Both the position numbers and the translations under genes were made by a program. From Eustoma russellianum (taxonomy: Eukaryota > Streptophyta > Magnoliopsida > Gentianales > Gentianaceae): a stretch of DNA of 64,000 bases. The stretch spans positions 4,396,223 through 4,460,222 of the forward strand of contig AP025074.1 of assembly GCA_036186865.1 (NCBI GenBank), read 5' to 3'. The notes beneath the pieces are model-generated. The model made no database searches. It was not told the origin of the DNA and saw nothing but the letters and a program-made list of their open reading frames with translations. Of this stretch, positions 54,303-64,000 are shown in pieces. Positions within the stretch are counted from its first letter, which is position 1, and every line of letters starts with the position of its first letter.

Positions 54303-54352
54303 AGTTGGAGACGATCCTTGACCTGCAGAACCTTACTCCGACAACTACGATT

Positions 54353-55251
54353 CTAATCAGCAGGATAACCAATTAAATCAAAACAGGTTTCACGCAGATG
54401 ACCAACTTTACCACAATGATGGCACCGTGGCCGCTCTCCCTTTCCCTTAAACTTGGACGGTCGGCCGTCCTGGGGTGCCTGCCAGGTGGCTAGGGCCGCA
54501 GCATCGAACTGTGGGACAAGGCTCTGAGCCACAGTTCGTTGCTTCTCTTCCTGTGCCACAATTGCATATGTACGACCAAGAGAAGGAAAAGGATCAATAC
54601 TCAGAATATGAGAACGTACCGTACCAAAGATTTCGTCTAGACCCATGAGAAAGTCAAAGACCATTTCTTTCTCACGAATCTTCTCCATGGCTTTGGACAT
54701 CCCACACGTGCAAAGCCCACAGCTACAAACCGGGATTTCATCGAAAGATTGAAGCTCTCCCCAGAGAGCTTTGAGACGACCATAGTACACGGACACTGTG
54801 CTCTTGTCCTGGCGAAGCGAAGCTATGGCACGACGTAACTCATACACACGAGCATCAACACCTTGTGTGAAACGTTCTTCCAAGTCAAGCCACACCTCTC
54901 GGGCTGACTCTGCATGAGCAGCAGTCCCTTGGAGCTCCTTCACAAGTGAGTTGGACAACCACGCCAACACTAGCGCATTACATTGCTGCCAAACGAAATA
55001 GTTGGCAGAGGCAATATCCGGACGTTGGATAGTGCCGTCAACGAAACGTGCTTTGTTTTTGGATCACAAAGCATTGACAAATGACTTCCTCCAAACGAAT
55101 AATTTTCGCCATTCTCTCCCAACGGTTGAGTAACAAAGAGGAGACCGGGATGGTCAGAGGGATGCAAGTAGTATGCAGATTTAGGATCGGTAGTGGTGAG
55201 AGGGACGGTGGCGGTATCGGTGGTGGCGCCGGAGACGTTGGCTACAGCCAT
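54353..55251 (-). pseudogene. Ale-like copia gag
   Basis: The start codon at 55251 opens MAVANVSG, with YYLHPSDHPGLLFVTQPL near residue 28. A frameshift at about 55100-55110 and another near 54975 displace the frame. The 205-codon segment (54353-54970) continues with WLSNSLVKEL, AREVWLDLEERF, VSVYYGRLKALW and LMGLDEIFGTVRSHIL, all UBN2-like gag motifs. It ends with one CCHC knuckle (CHHCGKVGHLRETC). Confidence 0.86.
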
Positions 55252-55297
55252 GAGTTCGCCGGAAAGACAACGAAGGCAGCGAAAATTTTTTTTATTT

Positions 55298-55308
55298 CTC
55301 TGATACCA
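55298..55308 (-). other. Primer-binding site of the Ale-like element
   Basis: TGGTATCAGAG on the minus strand directly follows the 5' LTR and complements initiator tRNA-Met. Confidence 0.9.
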
Positions 55309-55520
55309 TGAAGAAAACGTGCAATCACGTAATGATATTTCCTTAATCCAAAAACGTTTACAAGGTAGTATCTATATCTTCTATCCATCTAATCCCTACA
55401 ATCAAGCTCATCAATCTCTACAATTTAGGCACAAAATATACACCATAAATACATAATGAATATCTACCATATCTAAGATATACATCATATCTATTTACAA
55501 TAATGACGTATATTCTAATA
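55309..55520 (-). repeat. 5' LTR of the Ale-like copia element
   Basis: 212 bp, differing from 50699-50910 at about two sites (atgttt/acgttt and ctaatt/ctattt). Confidence 0.92.
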
Positions 55521-55525
55521 GGTGA

Positions 55526-56444
55526 TTATGAGGTCACGGTTCAAGATGCGAAAACAAACTATTTTGCAAAAAAAATGCAGGGTAGATCCTCCTTAGACCC
55601 TACGCAAACGCAGGAACTAAGGACGCCCTTTATTCTAATAAAATGATAAATTTTGGAATCGAAATGGATTTTAGTTATAAACTTATATATGTTTGTTATA
55701 TAAGCTAAAATAATTACTGTTAACATACATGCTAAATGATAGATGGTGGAATCAAAATTTGTTTGAGCTATAAACCCATATACATCGGGTATAGAAGCTA
55801 GAACGGATATCATTATCATATATGTTTTTTGGAACATATTTGAAAAGAAATATGAATTTAAACATGCGCACACACATGGTGGTGGCATGGTGGTGGCACG
55901 GTGGTGGTATATGACACGATGGTGACACGTGGTGGAACACGATGGTGGTAGAGTGGTGACCCGAAAGCGGCATGCGGTGGAAACGCGTTGACGTAGTGGA
56001 GACATAATGATGGCATGCTGTGGCGTGTCAGAATGGAAGAATAAATTTTGATACACGAGTAAAACCAAGGTATGGATTGGAGAGGTTTCGATACATATAC
56101 ATTGATACTGATACCTTTTAAACAAACAATGGATGTCATTCTAATGATAATCATGTCTTAACTCCAAAACCCACCAATCAAACATACTCTTACACCAGTC
56201 ACCCAATCTAGGAGACCGCTAGACTCCTGATTTACATCCTCCACGCAGCTTCTTAGGGCTGGGACAGTGGAGGCCCTTTGGATTGAGGTTCAACCTTTTG
56301 CCAACAACAAGTTTTCGCTTTGCCTTTTTTACTTGTAATGGCATCCGTTTTGCAATTTAGTGGGCCCATAATATGAATAAGAACAATGATTTAAAGATAC
56401 TTATTTCTTTCCAAAAAATTTTTATATCATAATATTTTTAAGAA
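55526..56444. other. Spacer with a GTG-rich minisatellite-like stretch
   Basis: No gene is recognised. At 55876-55990 the motif tggtgg/ acacgatggtg recurs many times (ggtggtggcatggtggtggc), a decayed short tandem repeat. Related words (ataaacccatatacatcggg, gataaattttggaatcgaaatgg) are duplicated near 55645 and 55740. Confidence 0.6.
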
Positions 56445-56479
56445 TACAACAACAACAATCATACCCAGTATATCTCAAT
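56445..56479. repeat. SINE-like repeat, left part, split by the solo LTR
   Basis: aacaacaacaatcatacccagtatatctcaat is the (CAA)n plus tacccagt motif typical of TS-type SINE tails in reverse orientation. Its continuation lies at 59531-59630 across the inserted LTR, with the TCAAT duplication at the break. Confidence 0.55.
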
Positions 56480-59400
56480 TGTAGGATCTGCAAGGCACCA
56501 CTAGAAGGGGGGGTTGAATAGATGGTGCGGAAAATATGGTTTTTAAAATTTCTTTAAACCTAACCGATTCAAGTTCTGAAAACAGATTCTGTTTTCAGGA
56601 CCAGTTTTAAAACGTTTTTAAAACTAGGTTAGAGGTCTCCAAAAATTATGAAATTTTGAGAGAACTTAGCCTCAGATGTTATGAGGGTCCCCTAAAATTT
56701 TGAAATTAAAATTCAACCTTTAACCCCTTCAAAAACCGTTGGTACTCAGATTGTGCAAATCTGCCAGAAACGGTAGATGGTTTTGAAAAATTAATTTCTA
56801 TTTGTGTGAACGTCCAAATGCTCTGAAAATTTGACCAATAACTCCTTATATATTATATTTAAATGGGTTGAAACAGTTTTGAAAAATTCTTTTGGGAAGT
56901 AGGTCAAATACAATCAAAGTCTCAACCTTTGCAAGTCTGAAAATCAGACTGCACTAGTCTCAGAACTTTTGATGTTTAGTTGACTTATACTTGTCCAAAA
57001 GGGTTGAAACTTGTGCCAAATTAACCTTAGAACGTGTAAGTATGTTTCTGGAAATTTTCGTAATTTTTGAAAACCGTTTACTATTTTTACGGATGCGAAC
57101 AAGAAGGATAGACAGTGCAGTAACTGAAACATAAATGCAGAAAGTAAATGGCACCAAGAATTTTATACTGGTTCGGTTATAAACAACCTACTCCAGTCTT
57201 CAAGGAACACCTTCCTTGGTTCACTCTAATCACACACACGCAGTACACCTTACCGCAGGGTTGATAGAGTTACACCTTAACTCCAACCCTTTACAAATCT
57301 TGTATTGCTAGTACAATTTCCACGAACACCACCACCTTGCTAGAATGAAGATTGATCACACCTTGATCAATCTTTTACAAAGATGAATGAATGGTGGTTT
57401 ATATGAAGCCTATTCAAGATTGAAAGATGTAAAGAACAATAGGCTTTTTACAAGAAAAGAGAAAGAAAGAAGATGTAGGAGAAGAAGAGCTTGGCTATTT
57501 GATCTCTTTGAAATGCAATGCTTGTTGTTGTTTTTGTTTGCTCTCCTCTTCTTCTTTTTAATTGTGGCAGCCGTCCCCCCTTCTCTTGTCTTCCCTCTTG
57601 AAAATTTCCTTTTGAGTGCTTGAGAGAGTGTAAGACATCATTGTGACAATACCTTGCTTGCTTGGCATCATTCTATTGGATCATCATTTAGTCTTTGCTT
57701 ACTTGGCACCTCTTTATTGGCTCAATGTTGTCAACATGATGACATGGAAAAAATCTGAGATCAACACTTTAAACATGTGCCAATATCAATCATAAAATCA
57801 TACCATAAGTCAAGAGATACACCATAAATTGCAAGACCAACAAATCCTTCCCAAACAAGGCATAATTTCGGCCATATAGTCATCTTGCCATGCTGAATTT
57901 TCAGCATGTGCACCATTTAATTTTATTCAAGATAATTCCCAATTTACTTTGATTTTTCTCATTAAAAATGAATCAACAATACATGGTAAGTCTTGCTATC
58001 AATTGAGACATGAACTTGGACACAAAAAGCTCATCATGTTCGGCCACAACATGTACACATGCTGAAAAATTTTCAGCATGTGTGATATGCTAAATATCAC
58101 CATTTATTTATTTTAAATATTATTCAAAACCTTACCATATCCTCTTCCAATCAATCCACCTTAATCAAGAAGTAAAATATGTCTCATAATGACCTTAAAA
58201 ACGCCACCCATTAGCACACATGCTGAATTTTCAGCATGTGTCACAATTGTGACAAGATTTTGAAGTATTACCTTGTGTAGCTCCTTCCTTTATGTCACCA
58301 ATAATGTATGATTGATTCTTGACCAATCAATATGCCAAAAAGGCTCCACATATGCTCCATCTCAGCTGTAGGGGCGTGTATACATGTATATGCATGTGCT
58401 GAATTTTGTTTTTGCTAACTTTGTAAAATAGTGCACATTTAATAATACACACATGTAATATTCCAATCAGCCCTTAATTTAATTTTCTAGAACACTTTAA
58501 GATGTATATCATATGTAAAAAGTGTCTAGATACGTGTCACATGATGTACAAGAAAAACGTTCCATGTTATGTTCGTAGAAAACCGAATTTTCGATATTTA
58601 TCGATTACCCGATTTTTCTCTAATTTAAATTCCAACTTTTGCACATGTTATATATATTATGTTATACATAATATATATAGTATATACTTTAAATCTCATC
58701 ACTTGGCTGGTTTAAAGTGGTACCATTAACATGTGACAAAATTAAATTTGGAATCTTCACATTTTGGCCTTAATGTGGAGTAATTTGTGTGCAAACATGG
58801 AAAGTATTTTTGGCTGATTGTATCATGTATGGCACGAAAATATCATCATATTTTGATGTATATGGGCTGGCCATTTATTTATGGCAAGTACGTGACACGT
58901 TGGCGAAGTTTCGGTATTCGCCCGATACGACAAATTTCGGTTTAGAACCTTTTATCGTGTCGTATTTAATTTGTCATCACCATATCTTATATCATATGAT
59001 ATAAGACCTGAATATACTCATAAATATGAGTTAAGTATAGTGGTGTGACGTTAACGTACGTACGTAAGATATATAACGTGTCGGTAGTACGTTGGAATAC
59101 ATGTGTATGTGCCTTTATTTAAAAAATCTGAAAATATATAGTGTATTTATATATATATGGCGTGTTCATTTAAGACGGAGAGGAGGAGAAGACTTTCCTT
59201 CTTTAGCCTTGTTGCCTTTGAGCATTTTGCAAATGAATCTTCCTTTAATGAACTACTTAGTTTATCAAACTAAGTACTTCACTTAATGAACTAATTTAGT
59301 TCATTAATGGTGGCACCTGAAAATAGTATAAACACAACAAATGTTTGCCATATGTTGTAAGCTTTAATGCTTCATGGCTCGTTAGTACGACAACATAATA

Positions 59401-59530
59401 TATAAGCTAAATAAGGCAAGTAATGGCAAGTTATCATGCACACATGTACACAGTTATGCACGTTTATACATATATATATGTGCATTCAAATTTCTTATTT
59501 TGAAATCACTCAAACCCTCTTATTTCTACA
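56480..59530 (-). mobile_element. Solo LTR of a Sirevirus-like copia element (3051 bp)
   Basis: It starts TGTAGGATC and ends TTCTACA, with a TCAAT duplication on both sides (56475-56479 and 59531-59535). Near its left end it has ctagaagggggggttgaatag, closely matching tctagagggggggtgaatag of the Sirevirus-like LTR at 5078. That fixes the element sense as minus. No coding region or second LTR belongs to it here. A related LTR in plus orientation starts at 63094. The open frames inside are short and unrelated to known proteins. Confidence 0.8.
57889..58402. repeat. Palindromes recurring every ~165 bp in the solo LTR
   Basis: catgctgaattttcagcatg occurs at 57889 and 58219, a variant with a longer centre (gctgaaaaattttcagc) at 58059, and a half copy (atgtgctgaatttt) near 58388. 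Intervals are 170, 160 and about 170 bp. The sequence between them is only weakly similar. Confidence 0.75.
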
Positions 59531-59630
59531 TCAATGACAGGACCAGCTATCGTTAGAGTGAGAGGCAGATAAATAATACCCTTATCCCAAGGGATAGAGA
59601 GTTCGCTTCCAGTGAGACCCCCAGCTCATA
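59531..59630. repeat. SINE-like repeat, right part
   Basis: Contains atagagagttcgcttccagtgagacccccagctca, resembling the gtagagaggttgtttccgatagaccctcggctc end of TS-type SINEs. It continues the piece at 56445-56479. Confidence 0.5.
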
Positions 59631-60239
59631 TGTACATACACAAATATCATAATAATATAAATATGTACTAGTGAAGCTATTTTATTAAACATATACAAAA
59701 GTATTCCGATATTAAAATAGTCATAATAGTGAACATGCACAAATAATTGAAAGAAAAAGCATGCAATAAAATATGCAAAGTCAAACTAAAGTACAAATAA
59801 TATCTAATCCTCTAAGTATGCTCTAAGGTGCTCTATATCCTGTCTAAGCACGCAACAAAAGAATACGGAGTATTATTTTTCATCTACATTAAACTTATAG
59901 GTTGTTTTACCATATAAAAATTCTTATGGTTCGAACCCACGTGTCCTGCAACTGCTGGTGCACATCATCTAATGTTTCTCATGTTAGTAATAGTCTCCGT
60001 GATAAAGTAATAAAATAATGTTGTCGTTGTGATGACAGACCGGTTTTACCATAAGGCAACCTAAGAACTTTCTTTTATCAAAGTGTTCAATTGGTGCTAA
60101 GTTGTTAATTTCAAAATTAAAAAAAAAACAGGACCACTATTTTTAAACAAGTAGGCGCCACACCACTTTCTTTTTTTAATTTTCTAAATTAGTTAATTGT
60201 AGTCTAACACGTAAATCTAGTTATAAACAATCTTGGATG
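59631..60239. other. Spacer before the second Tat-like element
   Basis: A/T-rich sequence without recognisable genes. A box-B-like ggttcgaaccc lies at 59928-59938, but no box A accompanies it. Confidence 0.55.
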
Positions 60240-61172
60240 TGATAAGCCAGAAATAGTCCTCTGTTAGTCAACAACGGTCAACGGCAGGTTCAGGTTATGA
60301 GGTGTTGCCCCCGGCAGCTTGGCCGTTGCTGCTCGGCAATGTTATACCTCGGCCTCAGCATGTCTCGGCTAAAGCGCACCTCAGCTAAACGGGCCTCAAT
60401 ACATCCCGGCCATAACGTGTCTCGACATTCTTTCATATCTCGGCCATAACACATCTCGGCCTCAGCTCCCTCTAGGCCGACAATCGCAGACTACATTTCA
60501 GGCGTCAAACCTTGGTTAGACTGAAGCAGTCATCATGACAGGCCAGCCTACGCTTTATAGAGTCGGCCACTGACGTCGTATCGGCCACTTGCGTCTCAGC
60601 AAGCAGACCCTACGGCCTAGGCCACTTCGGGCACTTTTGGTCACTAATACATTTAAGGGGTCAAGCTCGGCTCCTGGGGTTTACCCTGGGTAATCCTACT
60701 AAGTAAAACTCCTTTCCAGATGTCAGAAGCCAGCTTACTCAGCCAAGCACAACGCCATATGGCAAGCATGCAGAAGTGAGAGTCATCATCGTGACCTACT
60801 TGCATGTCACAATCTCTGAATCCTGCACATGCATTGGCTCAGGCAGCCATTTAAAAAAATAGGAAACAAAAGAGAGAAAGGCAAGTGAAATTCAGAAACT
60901 ACAGACGTAACTCATCTTCCCTACAGTGAAAATAACCAGGTTCACTTGAAATCCTCCATAAACTTACTGATCCAGTACTTAAATTTCACCATAAATGGCC
61001 TTAACTGACTTGGGCGTTGAAGGGTATTACCCGGGGCCATAGTTCCCGGGTCCTCTAACGTTGTTCCCCGTGCAGATCAGCCAACAAGGCTAGATACGGA
61101 CAACTCACGGAAAGGTTGACGGCGTAACTTCCGGATCACACTTATTACTTGGTGATAAATTCGACATCATCA
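60240..61172 (+). repeat. 5' LTR of the second Tat-like copy
   Basis: It starts TGATAAGCCAGAAATAGTC, matching the sense start of the outer gypsy LTR (TGATAAACCAAAAATAATC), and both continue ctgttagtcaacaac. It ends acatcatca before the primer site. The interior contains many repeats of ctcggc (60340-60480). At 933 bp it is longer than the 783-bp LTR, so the two copies belong to different subfamilies. Confidence 0.83.
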
Positions 61173-61254
61173 AATTGGCTCTAGAAGGAGGGGCCTGAAC
61201 CTTCGTAATAAAAGTTTTTGTAAGTATTCTATTGAAGTTGAAGAGTCCATTGTC

Positions 61255-62650
61255 ATGGGGCGAGGACCATGTGAAGGATTAGGGGAGTCCCCTAACCTTC
61301 ATCGTCGCAAAGCGGCTCATTCTGGTCTTCTGGGGAAGGACTCTAGAGGACCTGAACTGGGTACGAAAAAGGCACCCGTTGTAACAGTGGAAGAGCGGGA
61401 TAAGGCCATGAAGTATGTGGCTGAGAACTTAGAAGTGTTTGAGGCCGTAGTGGAGCGGTTCAAGGAAAAACGTCCTGAGGTTGAGGACATGGAGGAGGAT
61501 CTCTTCCCCCTTCATCCAAGGGAAAAGACCCATCAGCAGTCCTCCCATGGCCCCTAAGGGTTCATGGCTGGCGCCAGATGGGAAGTGTTAGAGCTCCAAC
61601 TGTAGAATCGGTGCCTTTGCCTAGGCAGCGCCTCGGTGTAAGGCCCCGATCTTTCAAGAGTGTGCGCCCAGAGGCTGAGGATCGTCATAGGCTGAGGAGT
61701 CATCATGAAGAACCCAGGCCAGAATATATGAGAATAAGTCAGGAGAGTCCATTCTCGTGGGACATCGCTGAATACTTGGCACCAGATAATTTTAAGGTGC
61801 CTAAGATGGATACCTATGATGGGACTTCAGATTCCACTGATCATCTTTTCCAATTTCAGACCGCTATGAGTTTGAAAAACATGCCCGATCCGTTGCGCTG
61901 CAAGACTTTCCCTATGTATTTACGGGGAAAGGCCAAGAGATGGTTCCAAGAGCTCCCACCTCAATCGATGGAATCTTTCAGACAGTTGGCGCAAAAGTTC
62001 AAATCTCAGTTTGTATCCAGTGCACCTTTCGTTAAAAATTCTTCGCACTTGATGACCTTGAGATAGGGTCCCGAGGAGTCAGTGTTGAAATATATACAAT
62101 GTTTTTCGGATGAGTTGCTGCAGGTCAGTGACCGAAATGAAGGGGTGAAAGCAGCCGCCTTTATCAATGGCCTCTGAGCAGGCCGCCTCTTTTCCTAATT
62201 AGCCGAGGAGGGGCCTACGTCGTTAAGGGAATGTCTGGAGAAAGCACATCAGTTTGCCAAGGTGAAGAGGCAAACAGACTAAAGAAACAAGCCGAGTAGA
62301 GTTCTCGTTGGGAAGGCCAGCCCAGTTCTAAGGGGGATCGGCGTGAGGGAAGAGACCGCGATCGACGCAGTGTGTTTGATCGCATGGGCGGCCGAGGTAA
62401 GGGCGGGAGGGAAGGTCTGCCCCTTTTAGCCTCCAAAGATAGAATTTTGTCTGTAGTGGAGAAAGACGGAGTGAGGACAGACCCTAAACCCCTGGCATGT
62501 CCCAGGGATAAGAGGGATCCTAAGTTATATTGCCACTATCATCGGGACGTCGGCCACGACACGGAGGATTGCCGGCATCTGGCTCAGGCGATCCAAAAGT
62601 TGATTGAGTAGGGGCATTTAAAGTAGTTTTATGATCCTCGCTCACGTCTT
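61255..62650 (+). pseudogene. Gag of the second Tat-like copy
   Basis: The start at 61255 (MGRGPCEGLGES) corresponds to the gag start of the outer element. The frame is broken near 61556 (TAA) and resumes in another frame with PRQRLGVRPRSFKS and the core KMDTYDGTSDSTDHLF, RGKAKRWFQELP. A TAG lies at 62064, further stops near 62176 and 62200, and a frameshift near 62265. The C-terminal finger reads LYCHYHRDVGHDTEDCRHL, with the cysteine that is lost in the outer copy. Confidence 0.85.
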
Positions 62651-63093
62651 CATAACCGCTTAGACTTTCGTAAAAGTCCCCGGAAAGACAAGTGCCGACC
62701 TGAGTCTCTACCTCGGCGTCCCAGGTCGGACGATGATGAGGACCAAGGTCGGCGTGAAGCTCCAGCGCGGCCTCAAGTTAACTCCATTATATACACCATT
62801 ACGGGAGGGCCACCTCAGAAAGGCCAGGGGAAGCCCAGCTAGGCAACATCCTCGTCTGGACCCCCTAATAAGAAAAGGAGGTTGGCTCAGGAAGTGGCCT
62901 ATGGACCAGAAGATTCTATCCCACTAGATTCTAACAACATGGGCCTAGTGGTAGACTTGTGCGTACACTTGGCCCCGGATAATATTGTGGAAGTGCGCAG
63001 AGTATATGTAGATACCGGGAGTGCCGTAAATATGATGTACTACAGTGTATATAAACAGTTGGGTTTGGTAGATTCTTTAATGATGCCGGTAAC
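62651..63093 (+). pseudogene. Protease start of the second Tat-like copy, cut by an LTR
   Basis: After an RS/RP-rich linker and LTYTPLREG-region frame changes, the protease appears at 62882-63093: LAPDNIVEVRRVYVDTGSAVNMMYYSVYKQLGLVDSLMMPV. The canonical DTG active site is present, unlike the DIG of the outer copy. Homology ends within the MPVT segment at the inserted LTR. Confidence 0.85.
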
Positions 63094-64000
63094 TGTTGAG
63101 AAAAAGGGGTTTAAGTGATTTCAAAATGCATGATTTAAATAACGTGTTACAAAGAAATGCATGACATATTTTATGACAAACACGTTGTTGCATGAAAGTT
63201 GCCTTATATAGTTCATATATAATGTTGCCGTACTAACGAGCCATGAAGCGTTAAAGCTTACATCAAATGGCAAACATTTGTTGTGTTTGAACTATTTTCA
63301 GGTGCCACCATTAATGAACTAAACTAGTTCATTAAGTGAAGTACTTAGTTAATTAAACTAAGTAGTTCATTAAAGGAAGCAATATTTGGACAAGGCACAA
63401 AGGCAACAAGGTGAACAAAGGAATGTCTTCCACTCTCCTCCCCACACATATATACATGCCTATATATACATAAATATATATATTTTTAGATTTTTTGAAA
63501 AAGGCACATACACACATATTCCAACGTACTACCGACACGTTAGATATTTTACGTACGTACGTTAACGTCACACCACCATACTTAACTCATATTTATGAGT
63601 ATATTCAGGTCTTATATAATATAATATAAGTCATGGTGATGACAAATTAAATACGACACGTTAAAAGGTTCTAAACTGAAAATTGTCGTATCGGACGAAT
63701 ACTGAAACTTCACCAACGTGTCACGTACTTGCCATAAATAGATGGCCAGCCCCTACACCTCAAAAATATCAATAATTTTCGTGGCCTACATGTTATATGC
63801 AGCCATAAAATCATTCCATGTTGGCACACACAAATCATCCCACATTAAGGCCAAATTGTGGAGATTCTAATTTCAATTTTGTCACATGTATATGGCGCCA
63901 CTTTAAGACCAGCCAAGTGCTGAATATTAAAGTTTATATTATGTATATTATGTGTAACATAATATATATAACATGTGCAAAATGTTGGAATTTAACTAGA
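63094..64000 (+). mobile_element. Sirevirus-like LTR (plus orientation), running off the window
   Basis: From TGTTGAGAAAAAGGGG onward the sequence is the reverse complement of the right part of the solo LTR (58620-59530), at roughly 80-85 percent identity by eye. Shared blocks include catggctcgttagtac, ggtggcacctgaaaatag and gttaacgtacgtacgta. In element sense it is the beginning of the LTR. The 5 bases before it (gtaac) are the probable target duplication. Whether it is a solo LTR or the 5' LTR of a full element cannot be seen. Confidence 0.8.

Larger units (their letters stand above)
50699..55520 (-). mobile_element. Ale/Retrofit-like Ty1-copia element upstream of TPR2
   Basis: Two 212-bp LTRs (50699-50910 and 55309-55520) differ at about two visible positions. 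Gag, protease, integrase, RT and RNase H follow in copia order on the minus strand over a compact 4.8 kb. A tRNA-Met primer site abuts the right LTR and a purine tract the left. Direct repeats agtga (50694-50698) and ggtga (55521-55525) match at four of five bases. Small size, short LTRs and single polyprotein layout suit the Ale/Retrofit lineage. Several frameshifts and a TGA disrupt it. Confidence 0.9.
60240..63093 (+). mobile_element. Second Tat-like gypsy copy, truncated by an LTR insertion
   Basis: A 933-bp left LTR is followed by a primer site, gag and the beginning of protease, all closely related to the minus-strand element at 4158-34095. Homology stops at 63093, where another LTR begins. 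The remainder of pol, and any antisense gene, would lie beyond the inserted element and outside this window. Confidence 0.87.

Noticed and set aside
59928..59938. Box-B-like ggttcgaaccc suggesting a tRNA or SINE
   Set aside because: The motif is palindromic and no box A lies at a suitable distance on either strand.
58620..64000. A large DNA transposon with 900-bp terminal inverted repeats
   Set aside because: The left arm is the end of a solo LTR with its own TCAAT duplication, and the right arm starts with LTR-type TG in a gypsy protease. Two separate insertions explain it better.

Overview
The window is nuclear DNA of a flowering plant, most likely a eudicot. Two spliced host genes are typical of plants: a mitochondrial SSB gene and a TOPLESS-family corepressor. 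Everything else is dominated by LTR retrotransposons of standard plant lineages. The (CAA)n-associated repeat relics look like those common in asterids, so an asterid is my weak guess. There are no bacterial operons, rRNA or CRISPR. Gene calls rest on reading splice sites and protein homology by eye.

Layout. (1) 896-2351, minus: mitochondrial single-stranded DNA-binding protein; four exons are visible and the short last exon lies off the left edge or was not found. Its upstream region (2352-4157) carries a hairpin MITE and two SINE-like relics. (2) 4158-34095: one Tat/Retand-like Ty3-gypsy element (minus), with 783-bp LTRs and an ATATA target duplication, opened up by three later insertions. 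These are a Sirevirus-like Ty1-copia element (5078-15145, minus, TSD CTTAA), a chromovirus (21751-29447, plus, TSD GTAGT, inserted in the host element's RT) and a probable solo LTR (30628-31837, TSD GTGCA, inserted in its gag). Without insertions the host element would be about 10.9 kb. Between its integrase and 3' LTR it carries a TATA-driven, intron-containing gene on the opposite strand (15489-18138), now decayed. (3) 34096-35835: spacer with a second copy of the hairpin MITE (perfect 9-bp TSD) and a pyrimidine-rich tract. (4) 35836-49964, minus: a complete 25-exon TOPLESS-related gene closest to TPR2, 1132 codons, with intronic SINEs. (5) 50699-55520: an Ale/Retrofit-like copia element (minus) with almost identical 212-bp LTRs, about 0.73 kb upstream of the TPR2 start codon. 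(6) 56480-59530: a 3.05-kb solo LTR (TSD TCAAT) that splits an older SINE-like repeat. (7) 60240-63093: a second Tat-like gypsy copy (plus), cut in its protease by (8) a related long LTR in the opposite orientation (63094 to the window end).

How it works together: the two host genes are independent housekeeping or regulatory genes (organelle DNA maintenance; transcriptional repression through EAR-motif partners). They lie in tandem on the minus strand and have been pushed about 33 kb apart by the nested elements. No element looks autonomous: each has stops, frameshifts, deletions or missing parts. The copia elements have near-identical LTR pairs, so they inserted recently. The most notable features are the antisense spliced gene in the gypsy element, and a palindromic ACGT-rich module shared by the Sirevirus LTR U3 and the region just upstream of its intact extra ORF.
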